Shown here: piece by piece, positions 27,941 through 37,134 of the stretch | How the letters are laid out: every line of letters starts with the position of its first letter | Position numbering within the stretch: the stretch's first letter is position 1 | NCBI RefSeq assembly: GCF_014131735.1 | Contig: NZ_CP039121.1 | Coordinates: 1,922,001 to 1,986,000, forward strand | Reading direction: 5' to 3' | DNA from: Lactiplantibacillus plantarum | Lineage (GTDB): Bacteria > Bacillota > Bacilli > Lactobacillales > Lactobacillaceae | Length of the DNA: 64,000 bases | The notes under the pieces: model-generated | What the model was told of the DNA's origin: nothing | Databases searched by the model: none | What the model saw: only the letters and a program-made list of their open reading frames with translations | Position numbers and translations under genes: made by a program

Positions 27941-27969
27941 CTGACAAATTGTCGGAAATTTGCTATGAT
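27941..27969 (+). promoter_or_regulatory. Promoter of the 56-residue protein gene
   Basis: CTGACA (27941-27946), 17-bp spacer, TATGAT (27964-27969) with an extended -10 (TGC just before it). Confidence 0.7.
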
Positions 27970-27995
27970 AGGCGTTAATCGAAAGGAATGATTTT

Positions 27996-28166
27996 ATGAG
28001 TTTAAAAGTACAGCGTCAAGATAACCTTGATAAGCTATTCGACAAGTTTGCCATTGGTCCTGACGATAAGGATAAACTCACCACTAAAGCGGTTCAGGAT
28101 ACTATTGACGAACATGCTAAACGCAAAGAAAATAAGGCAGCTGATAAAAAGGACGCCCATAAATAG
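27996..28166 (+). CDS. Small 56-residue protein, SPJ_0845-like
   Basis: A short, highly charged protein beginning MSLKVQRQDNLDKLFDKFAIG and ending in a Lys/Ala/Asp-rich tail. It has no membrane segment or Cys. It is well supported as a gene: GAAAGGA SD, strong extended -10 promoter immediately upstream, and a terminator 6 bp after the stop. The N-terminus resembles what I remember of the SPJ_0845 family of small lactobacillus and streptococcus proteins of unknown function; this match is from memory and weak. It is divergent from the amino-acid transporter. Confidence 0.75.
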   Translation: MSLKVQRQDNLDKLFDKFAIGPDDKDKLTTKAVQDTIDEHAKRKENKAADKKDAHK

Positions 28167-28171
28167 CAGTC

Positions 28172-28208
28172 AAAAAAAACGCGATGGCAGTTAGCCATCG
28201 CGTTTTTA
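28172..28208. terminator. Bidirectional terminator
   Basis: A perfect 12-bp stem (AAACGCGATGGC at 28177-28188, complement at 28194-28205) with A-run and T-run, between converging genes. Confidence 0.9.
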
Positions 28209-28221
28209 TTTGAATAACTAT

Positions 28222-28629
28222 TTAGCAAATTTTAGTCCCGATTGTTTGCATCTTTTCGCGCCGCTCTGCTTCCGTTTCTGGTGAAACATCGCGCCAATCA
28301 ACAACAGCCAAAGCACCGTCGAGCATCCCACTATCATCCTTGAGCGCTAAAGCATTATGCCAGCGAGAAATGTTGAGGCCGTTCCCCAAGTAGGCTTCAT
28401 CAGCCGGTGCAACGTGCATCACATAACCAGCATTATTTTCTAATGGCGTGGTATAGTCGGGATCAGCGGCTTTAAGAATAACTAACTGAAACTTATTACC
28501 AATGGCACAGCTACCGCCTAAACTCGAATATTTGTTAGAACCATCGTCAGTTGTTAAAATTACTTGACTCCCTGCCGGAATCTTATCTGCAAGGTAGGCT
28601 TGAGCATCGTCTTTGATATTAATCTTCAT
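28222..28629 (-). CDS. HesB/IscA-fold protein (iron-sulfur cluster biosynthesis family)
   Basis: A 135-residue protein similar to the YqkB-like branch of the IscA/HesB fold: MKINIKDDAQAYL at the start, ILTTDDGSNKYSSLGGSCAIGNKFQLVILK in the first half and GNGLNISRWHNALALKDD in the middle. The A-type Cys motif (Cys-x(n)-CGC) is not present: the only cysteines are in GGSCAIG and the last residue, so a classical Fe-S carrier role is doubtful. ATG 28629 has GGAAAGGA upstream. A single-gene unit. Confidence 0.8.
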   Translation of the reverse strand: MKINIKDDAQAYLADKIPAGSQVILTTDDGSNKYSSLGGSCAIGNKFQLVILKAADPDYTTPLENNAGYVMHVAPADEAYLGNGLNISRWHNALALKDDSGMLDGALAVVDWRDVSPETEAERREKMQTIGTKIC

Positions 28630-28804
28630 AGTTAAGCATCCTTTCCGTTTCAAAAACATTTAAGTTGTGCACAACTCTTTTACAGTCTTTAATTTACGCT
28701 ATTTCAGCTGCAAATGCAATTAATTTACCTAGAAAAGTGAAAATAAACAGCCGAACTCAATAATGACACAATTTTTGCAAATGATATGTGGTCGTTCGTC
28801 GCAA

Positions 28805-28853
28805 TAAAAAAGAGTTGGGCTGCCAGCCTTACCTGCTGACAGCCCAACTCTTC
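28805..28853 (-). terminator. Terminator downstream of the MazG-like gene
   Basis: An 18-bp stem with one mismatch (28810-28827 with 28835-28852, AAGAGTTGGGCTG core) followed by T on the minus strand. Confidence 0.9.
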
Positions 28854-28875
28854 AGGTTAGACCACTCTTCACCGA

Positions 28876-29172
28876 CTATTTAACTGGTTTACCATTCGGG
28901 TACTTATCGTTGAGTTTAACAATATTTTGTTGCGCAACTTCTTCGAACGGAATATCCGCCCATTCAGCAACTTGTGATAAGTACCATAACACATCGCCCA
29001 TCTGTTTCGTCAGCTGATCTTTATTCAAACGTTCACCATGAAACGTATACTTTTTGACTAAGTCAACGACTTGACCAGTCTCTGAAGCTAATCCCAGCGA
29101 TAAGTTCGTCAGCACCTGCTCATTACCATATAATGTCCGATTTGCTAACGACTGATACTCATTAAATTCCAA
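28876..29172 (-). CDS. MazG-like nucleotide pyrophosphohydrolase
   Basis: A 98-residue protein of the all-alpha NTP pyrophosphatase (MazG-like) group. It starts MEFNEYQSLANRT and has the acidic metal-binding pattern LGLASETGQVVDLVKKY (about 26-42) and QMGDVLWYLSQVAEWADI (about 55-72). It probably hydrolyses non-canonical or excess nucleoside triphosphates. The start is TTG 29172: GGGAGG lies eight bases upstream and the codon sits one base after the engB stop. A longer ATG frame inside engB is not needed. Confidence 0.88.
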   Translation of the reverse strand: MEFNEYQSLANRTLYGNEQVLTNLSLGLASETGQVVDLVKKYTFHGERLNKDQLTKQMGDVLWYLSQVAEWADIPFEEVAQQNIVKLNDKYPNGKPVK

Positions 29173-29173
29173 G

Positions 29174-29767
29174 TTAGTTGCCTCCCACAGTGTGCGCTTC
29201 GATCCATTGCCAAACAGCATCCTTGCCTTCTTTGGTCTTAGCTGAAAAGGCGATAAAATCGTCTTCAGCTTGGAAGTTAAGCGTCTTTTTAATTAAACTT
29301 TCCTGTTTGTTCCACTTACCACGCGGAATTTTATCACTTTTAGTTGCCACGACCAGTAATGGCATCTCATAGTAACGCATCCACTCGTACATTGCGACAT
29401 CGTCTTTAGTTGGCGCATGACGTGCATCGACTAGAATAACGACACCTCGCAGTGTCTCTCGGCTTGTTAGATACGTCTCAATCATTTGTCCCCACTTCTC
29501 ACGTTCCTTCTTAGATACCTTAGCATAACCGTATCCCGGAACATCGACGAAGTATAATTGATCTTCAACTTTATAAAAGTTCAGTGTTTGGGTCTTCCCA
29601 GGTTGACTAGACGTCCGCGCATAGCTATTGCGGTTAATCAACACATTAATCAGGGATGATTTTCCGACGTTAGAGCGCCCCGCTAACCCAATTTCTGGAA
29701 ACCCAGTAGTCGGGTACTGGCTCGGCGCTACCGCGCTCATGACAAGTTCAACGTTATGCACTTCCAT
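29174..29767 (-). CDS. engB: Ribosome biogenesis GTPase EngB/YsxC
   Basis: A 197-residue GTPase needed for 50S subunit assembly. G1 [10 protein letters not shown] (about 31-40), G2 region [15 protein letters not shown] (about 51-65), G3 [11 protein letters not shown] (about 74-84), G4 TKSDK (about 141-145) and a later SAKTKEG. It lies downstream of clpX, as in B. subtilis, separated from it by a long hairpin. Confidence 0.96.
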   Translation of the reverse strand: MEVHNVELVMSAVAPSQYPTTGFPEIGLAGRSNVGKSSLINVLINRNSYARTSSQPGKTQTLNFYKVEDQLYFVDVPGYGYAKVSKKEREKWGQMIETYLTSRETLRGVVILVDARHAPTKDDVAMYEWMRYYEMPLLVVATKSDKIPRGKWNKQESLIKKTLNFQAEDDFIAFSAKTKEGKDAVWQWIEAHTVGGN

Positions 29768-29850
29768 CGAATTAACTCCTTCTGCAATCGTATTGCATTC
29801 ATTTTACCATAATTTTTGCAGCGGGTTGTCATCCGCGCTCAAATTCGATT

Positions 29851-29905
29851 TAAACAGCACTCAGGACCGCGAATGAAAACTCATCGCGGTCCTGAGTGCT
29901 GTCTA
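29851..29905 (-). terminator. Long hairpin after clpX, weak T-tract
   Basis: A perfect 18-bp stem (29855-29872 with 29884-29901) with an 11-base loop. On the minus strand it is followed only by TTTAAATC, so termination may be partial and some message could continue into engB. Confidence 0.75.
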
Positions 29906-29925
29906 TTGATCTTCTGAACGAAACG

Positions 29926-31191
29926 TTAGGAAGCTTTTTGATCAGCTAAAACCAGTTCTGGTTCAGCGTGATCAGCAACCGTCTCGCGAGTAATAATCAC
30001 CTTTTTAACATCTTCACGACTTGGAATATCATACATAATGTCCCGCATCGTGTCTTCAATAATCGAGCGTAGACCCCGAGCACCAGTATTACGTGCTAAG
30101 GCTTCTTGCGCGATGGCACGTAAAGCGTCATCGTTAAAGTCTAATTCTGCACCGTCTAGAGCAATTAGGCGTTGATATTGCTTGACAAGCGCATTCTTTG
30201 GTTCCGTTAAGATCCGGACCAAATCATCTTCCGTTAAACGTTCTAGCGCAGTCAAGATTGGAAGACGCCCAATAAATTCAGGAATTAAACCGAATTGTAA
30301 GAGGTCTTCTGGCACAACTTGTTGCATGAGACTCTTGGAATCGTCTAGAACGGCATTCTTACCATCGGTGTCCGTACCGAAACCAATCGTTTTATCGCCT
30401 AGGCGACGTTTGACGATGTCTTCGATTCCATCAAAGGCCCCACCAACGATGAATAAAATGTTGGTCGTGTCAATTTGAATAAACTCTTGTTGGGGATGCT
30501 TACGCCCGCCCTGCGGTGGCACATTGGCAATCGTACCTTCCAAAATCTTCAAGAGGGCTTGTTGAACCCCTTCACCGGAAACATCCCGTGTAATTGAGAC
30601 ATTTTCACTCTTCTTGGCGATCTTATCGATTTCATCAATATAAATAATCCCTTTTTCGGCACGTTCAACGTCGTAATCCGCATTTTGCAGTAATTTCAGC
30701 AAAATATTTTCAACGTCTTCACCAACATAGCCGGCTTCGGTTAACGTCGTGGCATCCGCAATAGCAAATGGCACATCCAAAATTCGCGCTAAACTCTGAG
30801 CTAAGAAAGTCTTACCAGAACCAGTTGGTCCCACTAAGCTAATATTACTCTTTTGTAATTCAGGACCATCTTCGGTCTCTTCATCATTATCAGCCATGGC
30901 CTTAACCCTCTTGTAGTGGTTATAAACCGCAACTGATAGGGTCCGCTTAGCTTCATTTTGGCCGATCACGTATTGGTCTAACTCGTCTACAATTTCCTTT
31001 GGCGTTGGGATATCTGTTAATTCATGGGTTTGTTCTTCGCTAAACTCTTCATCGATAATTTCTTTACATAAATCGATACATTCATTACAGATATAAACGC
31101 CGGGTCCAGCCACGATCTTTTTAACTTGATCTTGTGATTTACCACAAAATGAGCAGTTCACAGGGCCGTTTGTCTCGGTATTTTCAAACAT
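29926..31191 (-). CDS. clpX: ATP-dependent Clp protease ATP-binding subunit ClpX
   Basis: AAA+ unfoldase that feeds ClpP. 421 residues. The N-terminal C4 zinc finger ([13 protein letters not shown]... CNECIDLC, about residues 13-41), Walker A GPTGSGKT (about 116-123), Walker [12 protein letters not shown] (about 178-188), the GYVGEDVE pore loop and the sensor segments are all visible. The IGF loop for ClpP docking is present as KTIGFGTD (about 269). GAGGTG is the SD; an extended -10 (TGTTATGAT) lies about 35 bases upstream. Confidence 0.97.
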   Translation of the reverse strand: MFENTETNGPVNCSFCGKSQDQVKKIVAGPGVYICNECIDLCKEIIDEEFSEEQTHELTDIPTPKEIVDELDQYVIGQNEAKRTLSVAVYNHYKRVKAMADNDEETEDGPELQKSNISLVGPTGSGKTFLAQSLARILDVPFAIADATTLTEAGYVGEDVENILLKLLQNADYDVERAEKGIIYIDEIDKIAKKSENVSITRDVSGEGVQQALLKILEGTIANVPPQGGRKHPQQEFIQIDTTNILFIVGGAFDGIEDIVKRRLGDKTIGFGTDTDGKNAVLDDSKSLMQQVVPEDLLQFGLIPEFIGRLPILTALERLTEDDLVRILTEPKNALVKQYQRLIALDGAELDFNDDALRAIAQEALARNTGARGLRSIIEDTMRDIMYDIPSREDVKKVIITRETVADHAEPELVLADQKAS

Positions 31192-31226
31192 TCATTCTCA
31201 CCTCATCGATGTATTTACATGGATTA

Positions 31227-31235
31227 ATCATAACA
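31227..31235 (-). promoter_or_regulatory. clpX extended -10 element
   Basis: Minus strand TGTTATGAT, with no good -35 at 17 bp. No CtsR-type GGTCAAA repeat is seen near it. Confidence 0.4.
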
Positions 31236-31375
31236 GAAAAACTGAGCTAAAACCAGCTTAGGCACTGTCTTCTACGTCCACTACTATAACATGGACGAAC
31301 CTAAACCCGAAATTATCTGTTCAATCATCCGGCTAACCACTTTGAAAACCGAATGATTCTCGCAGTAAATCACAG

Positions 31376-31462
31376 GCGTCAGCCAAATAGCTATTAAATT
31401 AATCTTACGATTAGCTGACGCTATGTAAAAGGGTCTCGGAAGAATTATTCTTCCAAGACCCT
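31376..31462 (-). terminator. Two tandem hairpins after tig
   Basis: The first (31431-31444 with 31448-31461, one mismatch, 3-base loop) ends in TTTT on the minus strand and is the terminator. The second, further downstream (GCGTCAGC at 31376-31383 with GCTGACGC at 31414-31421), has no T-run and may only stabilise or insulate. Confidence 0.75.
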
Positions 31463-31485
31463 CGACTTGTATCTAATTGAATTAA

Positions 31486-32808
31486 TTAGTTCTTGTCGCT
31501 GTCGTCTTTTTTGTCTTCTGCTTTGGCATTTTGCTTAGCAGAATCCGCAATCAAGTCAACGGCTTGGCGAATCGCAATGTCATGTGACAACATGTCATCC
31601 GTTAAAGCACCACGAACAGCACTTTCTTCCATGTTGTATTGACTAGCTAAATCCTTAACTTCGGCCGCAATTTCATCCTGAGATGGCTTGATGTTTTCAG
31701 CTTCAACAACCGCTTCTAAGACCAAGTTAGTCTTAACCCGGCGTTCAGCATCAGCAGCAAATTGCTTGTGCAAGTCGTCTTCAGTAGTACCAGTCAACTT
31801 GTAGTAAGTCTTTGGATCGATACCTTGTTGTTGCATATTAGCCAAGTATTGATCCATTTGACGATGAATATCGTCTTCTTTCATGGCATCAGGAATTGCT
31901 TGAATTTCAGCATTGTCAACCGCTTGGTTTAAAGCTTCGTCTTCAATTGCATCATGCGCAGCGGATTCCTTTTGTTCCTTAAGTTCGTCCTTGATCTTAG
32001 CTTTTAATTCTTCAAGTGTGTCAACATCTTCGTCAACATCCTTGGCAAATTCGTCATCTAATTCAGGGAGTTCCTTAGTCTTGACTTCATGAACTGTCAC
32101 TTTGAAAGTGGCTTCTTTGTTTTGTAAGTCTTCAGCTTGGTAATCCTTAGGGAACGTTACCTTAACTTCAGTTTCGTCGCCAGCCTTGACACCAACTAAT
32201 TGGTCTTCAAAACCAGGGATGAATGAGTTAGAACCTAATTCAAGTGAGTAGTTTTCTGATTCGCCACCTTCAAATGGTTCGCCATCAACGAATCCTTTGA
32301 AATCAATAACCACCGTATCGCCCTTAGCGGCTGGTTGGTCTTCCTTCAGAACTAATTCAGCTTGTTTTTCACGCCGTGATTCTAATTCGGCATCAACATC
32401 CTTAGCATAAACGCGAGTATTTTGACGCGTTACACTAAGTTCCTTGTATTGACCAAGCTTAACTTCTGGTTTAACCGTTACAACGGCCTTTAATACCCAA
32501 GGCTTACCTTTTTCCATGCTATCAACATCGATTTGAGGTTGATCAACTGGTTCGATTTCAGTTTCCTTGATTGCTTCTTCATATGCCTCTGGGAGCACGA
32601 TGTTTAAAGCATCTTGATAAAGTGCTTCTTCACCATACATTTGATTGAAGATTTGACGTGGAACCTTACCCTTACGGAAACCAGGAACATTTAAGTTCTT
32701 TTTAGTCCGTTGGAAGGCCTTGTCGATACCTTCACTAATTTTATCAGCACCAATTTCGAATGTTAATTCGCCTTGGTTGCCTTCTTTCTTTTCCCACTTT
32801 GCAGCCAT
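31486..32808 (-). CDS. tig: Trigger factor
   Basis: Ribosome-bound chaperone and peptidyl-prolyl isomerase. 440 residues. The N-terminal ribosome-binding loop [15 protein letters not shown] (about 40-54) is exact, the FKBP-like domain (about 160-245) starts [15 protein letters not shown], and the C-terminal helical arms end in an acidic/lysine tail. Tig and clpX being adjacent matches many bacteria. A good SD (GGAGGG) precedes the ATG. Confidence 0.97.
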   Translation of the reverse strand: MAAKWEKKEGNQGELTFEIGADKISEGIDKAFQRTKKNLNVPGFRKGKVPRQIFNQMYGEEALYQDALNIVLPEAYEEAIKETEIEPVDQPQIDVDSMEKGKPWVLKAVVTVKPEVKLGQYKELSVTRQNTRVYAKDVDAELESRREKQAELVLKEDQPAAKGDTVVIDFKGFVDGEPFEGGESENYSLELGSNSFIPGFEDQLVGVKAGDETEVKVTFPKDYQAEDLQNKEATFKVTVHEVKTKELPELDDEFAKDVDEDVDTLEELKAKIKDELKEQKESAAHDAIEDEALNQAVDNAEIQAIPDAMKEDDIHRQMDQYLANMQQQGIDPKTYYKLTGTTEDDLHKQFAADAERRVKTNLVLEAVVEAENIKPSQDEIAAEVKDLASQYNMEESAVRGALTDDMLSHDIAIRQAVDLIADSAKQNAKAEDKKDDSDKN

Positions 32809-32945
32809 TGTATTCCCTCCGAAACATTATAATTTCTACAATTCTAGTCAATTGCATACTTGTTAAGTTTAACCTATCGACACCGTAAAGTAAACCAAAT
32901 TGGCTAAAAAAGCGCGTAAGCTCGCGATTTATTGTTCGTTTTTCT

Positions 32946-32982
32946 TAAAAAAAGCGACTTGGAAGAAGACTTCCAAGTCGCT
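32946..32982 (-). terminator. tuf terminator
   Basis: A perfect 13-bp stem (32953-32965 with 32970-32982, AGCGACTTGGAAG) with a 4-base loop, followed by seven T on the minus strand. Confidence 0.92.
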
Positions 32983-33011
32983 TAGATCAATCAATGAAAA
33001 TCAGTTAGAGA

Positions 33012-34199
33012 TTAGTCATCAATTTCTGAAACAACACCGGCACCGACAGTATGACCACCTTCACGAACCGTGAACTTGGTACCCTTTTCGATGGCAGCTG
33101 GTTGAATCAATTCAACAGTGAACGTTACGTTGTCACCAGGCATAACCATTTCAACGCCGTCTGGCAATTCAATAACACCAGTGATATCAGTGGTGTGGAA
33201 GTAGAATTGTGGACGATAGTTTGAGAAGAATGGCGTATGACGGCCACCTTCTTCTTTGCTCAAGATATAAACTTCACCCTTGAACTTCTTGTGGGTTTGG
33301 ATCGAACCTGGCTTAGCCAAAACTTGGCCACGAACAACTTGTTCACGGTTAACACCACGTAATAACGCACCAACGTTATCCCCGGCTTCACCTAAGTCAA
33401 GTGTCTTACGGAACATTTCAAGACCCGTAACAGTTGACTTAAGAACATCTTCGTGTAAACCAACGATTTCAACTTCGTCGCCGACCTTAACAGTCCCACG
33501 ATCGATACGACCAGAAGCAACAGTCCCACGACCAGTGATTGAGAAGACGTCTTCAACAGGCATCAAGAAAGGCTTTTCAGTATCACGAACTGGAGTTGGG
33601 ATGTATTCATCAACAACATCCATTAAGTGCATGATAACCTTTTCTTGTTCTGGGTCGCCTTCAAGTGCTTTAAGCGCTGAACCACGGATAACAGGAATAT
33701 CGTCACCAGGGAAATCGTATTCTGAAAGTAATTCACGTACTTCCATTTCAACCAAGTCAACTAATTCGTCATCGTCAACAAGATCAGTCTTGTTTAAGAA
33801 GACAACGATATAGTCAACACCAACTTGGCGAGCCAAGAGGATGTGTTCACGCGTTTGTGGCATAGGACCATCAGTTGCGGCAACAACTAAGATCGCACCG
33901 TCCATTTGAGCGGCACCAGTAATCATGTTCTTAACGTAGTCAGCATGTCCTGGGGCATCGATATGAGCGTAGTGACGCTTTTCAGTTTCGTATTCAACGT
34001 GGGCAGTGTTGATAGTAATACCACGTTCACGTTCTTCCGGAGCAGCATCGATAGAAGCAAAGTCTTGTTCTTTAGCCAAGCCCTTAGATGCTAATACCTT
34101 AGTGATTGCAGCGGTCAAAGTAGTCTTCCCATGGTCAACGTGGCCAATAGTACCAATGTTTACATGGGGTTTTGTTCTTTCATAATGTTCTTTTGCCAT
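33012..34199 (-). CDS. tuf: Elongation factor Tu
   Basis: Delivers aminoacyl-tRNA to the ribosome. 395 residues from ATG 34199 ([16 protein letters not shown]). G1 GHVDHGKTT (about 18-26), switch [14 protein letters not shown]3 DAPGHADY (about 80-87), G4 NKTD (about 135), G5 SALKALEG. The SD AGGAGGT sits eight to nine bases upstream; the longer frame from 34244 would include the SD itself. A single gene with two promoters, not part of a str operon here. Confidence 0.98.
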
Positions 34200-34271
34200 T
34201 AATGAAACCTCCTGTGATTTTCGCAAGAATAACGTCGAGGCCAAAATGGTCTCAACAATTCTTTAGTTAGT

Positions 34272-34300
34272 ATTATACTACATCCTAGTGAAAAGGCCAA
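34272..34300 (-). promoter_or_regulatory. tuf promoter P2 (proximal)
   Basis: Minus strand TTGGCC (34295-34300), 17-bp spacer, TATAAT (34272-34277). Confidence 0.65.
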
Positions 34301-34331
34301 ATCGCGCACCCATCACTGAGAATCCTTAAAT

Positions 34332-34360
34332 ATTATATATAGCCTAATCTGATTTGTAAA
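34332..34360 (-). promoter_or_regulatory. tuf promoter P1 (distal)
   Basis: Minus strand TTTACA (34355-34360), 17-bp spacer, TATAAT (34332-34337), the best match in the window. Tandem promoters fit the high demand for EF-Tu. Confidence 0.75.
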
Positions 34361-34413
34361 CAGATATTATTCAAAAAATTGAATTTTTGTTAGTAAATTC
34401 TTATTACACACGC

Positions 34414-35328
34414 TTATGATTGTAAATCAAGGCTAAATTGCTGAATTTTTTGCTGAATTTTCATCATTTTTTCAGTTTGGTCATCAGACGGCGTTATCGT
34501 CTGCCCAGTTTGCAAACTAATCAAAAGATCGATCCAAGCCGTGGAATCTGTAATAACCTGTGCAGCGCATGGATATAAATACATTAATTGCAATTGTAAA
34601 AGTTCTCGTAAGCTTTCATATAAAAAGACATCTTGATTACCAAGTCGCACTTTCAAAGCATGGTAAACGGCCTTGCTCGTCTCGTCCTGACCGAGTGCGA
34701 CTAACTTTGCTGGACACAGTGTCAACATCTTCTCATCCAGTAGCCACTGCATCTTGACCGTCTCTGATACTTGCAATTGGTACAGTGTATATAACACTTC
34801 TACTCGTGTTAAGGGATGCAAAAACGGATCTACTAATAGAAACTTGGCTGCCGTCAGATAGCGCTCATATGGCAGGTGACGGGCTGCTTGCAAACCTGCC
34901 ACCTGTTTCTGGACGGGCTGGTCAGATAAATGATAAAAATGACGCATTGTTGTGGTCAATGTCGATCCTAGCGTTCGCTCAGCCGTACTCTCCGCCGCTT
35001 TTAAAGTTGTGTTTGCAGCCGTAGTCCACGCACTCGTTGGGCGTGCCTTGATCATAATGTGGGCAGAAATGAAGTCATGATTAGCAACCAATGCATTCAG
35101 ATACAGATCTGCGGCCGCATCGGTTGCTAAATACTGCGCTTCAAACTCACTGGCATAATTAGCTGCTGCCACATATTGTTGATCAGCCACCAACGCTTGG
35201 ACCAATTCGTAATTAACTGGTGCCGTTTGCTGTGCCTGATACACTTGCTCCCACAAACTAGCCGCCTTGGACCAATCCTGAGCTCGACTGGCTTGTTCGG
35301 CGGCCAATTGTGTTTCAGCTATTGTCAT
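34414..35328 (-). CDS. TPR-like hypothetical protein
   Basis: A 304-residue soluble protein, all helical by appearance, rich in Ala, Gln and Leu. The N-terminal third (AQDWSKAASLWEQVYQAQQTAPVNYELVQALVADQQYVAAANYASEF, about 16-60) fits two tetratricopeptide repeats; the rest is more irregular. No catalytic motif is seen. It lies between rnjB and tuf and starts only 28 bp after the rnjB terminator, so it probably depends on read-through or on a weak TACAAT at that spot. AGGAGG is its SD. Function unknown. Confidence 0.75.
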   Translation of the reverse strand: MTIAETQLAAEQASRAQDWSKAASLWEQVYQAQQTAPVNYELVQALVADQQYVAAANYASEFEAQYLATDAAADLYLNALVANHDFISAHIMIKARPTSAWTTAANTTLKAAESTAERTLGSTLTTTMRHFYHLSDQPVQKQVAGLQAARHLPYERYLTAAKFLLVDPFLHPLTRVEVLYTLYQLQVSETVKMQWLLDEKMLTLCPAKLVALGQDETSKAVYHALKVRLGNQDVFLYESLRELLQLQLMYLYPCAAQVITDSTAWIDLLISLQTGQTITPSDDQTEKMMKIQQKIQQFSLDLQS

Positions 35329-35355
35329 TGAACCTTCCTCCTCTTCATTGTAACC

Positions 35356-35387
35356 AAAAAAGTCGGAAGTAGCTTCCGACTTTTTTA
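35356..35387. terminator. Terminator after rnjB
   Basis: A perfect 14-bp stem (AAAAAAGTCGGAAG at 35356-35369, complement at 35373-35386), loop of three bases, T-run on either strand. Confidence 0.9.
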
Positions 35388-35390
35388 ATA

Positions 35391-37115
35391 CTAAGCTTTA
35401 GATTCAGTCTCGACTGGTTTGGCTGGTTTAGCCTTCTTTGTACGCCGATGATGCTGATTAACTTCCATAATAACCGGTAAAATAACTGGGTGCCGCTTGG
35501 TCTGGTCCCATAAATAATGGTTCAACTTCTCACGGACAGCCTGTTTTAAATGGCCCCAATCAAACTCTTTATTATCGAGATTTTCTTGCACCGTCGTTTT
35601 GACTAACTCAGCGCTCTCTTGCATCAAGTCTTTACTAGTCTTGACGTAGACGAAGCCCCGTGAAGTAATCTTAGGAGTCGCAATAATCTTCTTCTTTTTG
35701 CGATCAATCGTGACCACTGCCACGAAAATACCGTCTTCAGACAAAATCTTGCGGTCACGTAACACAATGTTTCCAATGTCACCGACCCCGATGCCATCGA
35801 TCATCGTATCGCCGACTTCGATTGAACCGGCCAAGTGCATGGTATCACCGTCATAACGTAACTGGTCACCCTTGGCTGCGATCAGGACATGGTCGTCCGG
35901 AATTCCAACTTCACGTGCAAAGTCCGCATGAGCATCCAACAGACGATACTCCCCTTGAATCGGAATGAAATATTGGGGCTTCATCATGTTGATCATCATT
36001 TGCAAGTCACGTTTAGCGGCATGGCCGGAGGAATTCATTTCATCAGCAATCGCCTTAACGTCCGCATCAGCACGATAAATCATATCACGGGTCTTGGCAA
36101 CCACGGTTTCCATCGAATGTGACGGTGTGGTAGTAATAAATACCAGATCACCCTTTTCGATATTGACCTTGCTCTCCTGCTTATTAGCCATCCGTTGTAA
36201 GGCCTTAATAGGTTCGCCCATTCGGCCCGTTTGTAAAATCACGATTTGTTCAGGTTTAAGTTTATCAATGGCTTTAAGTGGTACGACAACGTCTTCAGGC
36301 ATGTGTAACTTGCCTAAATCGATTGCGGTCTTCACGATACTCTCAACGTCACCAGGCATTAAAGCGACTTTCCGATTAGACTTTGCAGCGGCATCTAAAA
36401 CTTGCTGAATACGCAAGATATTGGATGCAACTGAAGCGACAATGATCCGTCCTGGATGATATTTAAACGTTTCTAAAACATAGGCCGCAATTTCACGTTC
36501 ACTGACCGGCTGTTCATAATTTTCTGCATTAGCTGAATCACTAAGTAACGCCAAGACGCCTTTTGATCCAATCTCCGCCAACCGCGCAAAATCAGTCTGA
36601 TAGTCGCCTGCGGCCGTCGGATCAAACTTAAAGTCACCGGTATAAACGACCTCACCGGCACTGGTTTGCAACACGATTCCCATTGAATCTGGAATCGAAT
36701 GGGTCGTGCGGAAAAACGAAACCGTGACCGTGCCAAAATCAATTTCTGTCTTCTCATTAATGATGTGGAAGTCATTAAAGTTTTTAGCTTTAGGGTCCTT
36801 TTGCAATTGAATTTTTGCCAACTCAATGGTTAGCTCTGAACCAAACACGGGAACGTTGAACTCATTCAAAAAGTACGGTAACGCACCAATGGCATCAGCG
36901 TGGCCGTGGGTCAAAAAGACACCGACGATTCGATCAGCATTTTCTCGCAAATAACTGAAGTCCGGAATCACGATATCAATTCCTAATAACTCATTTTCTG
37001 GGTACTTTAACCCACAATCTAAAATATAAATATCACCATCGACTTCGACAGCATACATGTTTTTGCCGTTCTCACGGACCCCACCAAATGGGGTAATTTG
37101 AATTTCACTACTCAA
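35391..37115 (-). CDS. rnjB: Ribonuclease J2
   Basis: A 574-residue RNase J: metallo-beta-lactamase core with DCGLKYPENELLGIDIVIPDFSYL (about 34-57), the metal motif THGHADAIGALPYFL (about 74-88), GDFKFDPTA (about 160-168), beta-CASP domain, and LMPGD and NSSGHAAKRDLQ (about 375-386), followed by the basic C-terminal domain. The usual HxHxDH reads HGHADA here, so the last metal-binding His is missing, a feature known from the poorly active J2 partner of RNase J1. Its place after dapA also matches B. subtilis rnjB (ymfA). The paralogue rnjA would be elsewhere. Confidence 0.88.
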   Translation of the reverse strand: MSSEIQITPFGGVRENGKNMYAVEVDGDIYILDCGLKYPENELLGIDIVIPDFSYLRENADRIVGVFLTHGHADAIGALPYFLNEFNVPVFGSELTIELAKIQLQKDPKAKNFNDFHIINEKTEIDFGTVTVSFFRTTHSIPDSMGIVLQTSAGEVVYTGDFKFDPTAAGDYQTDFARLAEIGSKGVLALLSDSANAENYEQPVSEREIAAYVLETFKYHPGRIIVASVASNILRIQQVLDAAAKSNRKVALMPGDVESIVKTAIDLGKLHMPEDVVVPLKAIDKLKPEQIVILQTGRMGEPIKALQRMANKQESKVNIEKGDLVFITTTPSHSMETVVAKTRDMIYRADADVKAIADEMNSSGHAAKRDLQMMINMMKPQYFIPIQGEYRLLDAHADFAREVGIPDDHVLIAAKGDQLRYDGDTMHLAGSIEVGDTMIDGIGVGDIGNIVLRDRKILSEDGIFVAVVTIDRKKKKIIATPKITSRGFVYVKTSKDLMQESAELVKTTVQENLDNKEFDWGHLKQAVREKLNHYLWDQTKRHPVILPVIMEVNQHHRRTKKAKPAKPVETESKA

Positions 37116-37134
37116 TTATTTCACCTTGATTCTT

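Noticed and set aside
31201..31485. CtsR or CIRCE heat-shock operator in front of clpX
   Set aside because: I looked for GGTCAAA repeats and for the CIRCE inverted repeat and found neither.
33280..33813. A 177-residue plus-strand frame inside tuf
   Set aside because: It is an antisense frame kept open by the strong codon bias of tuf; the product is Ser/Thr-rich without domain.
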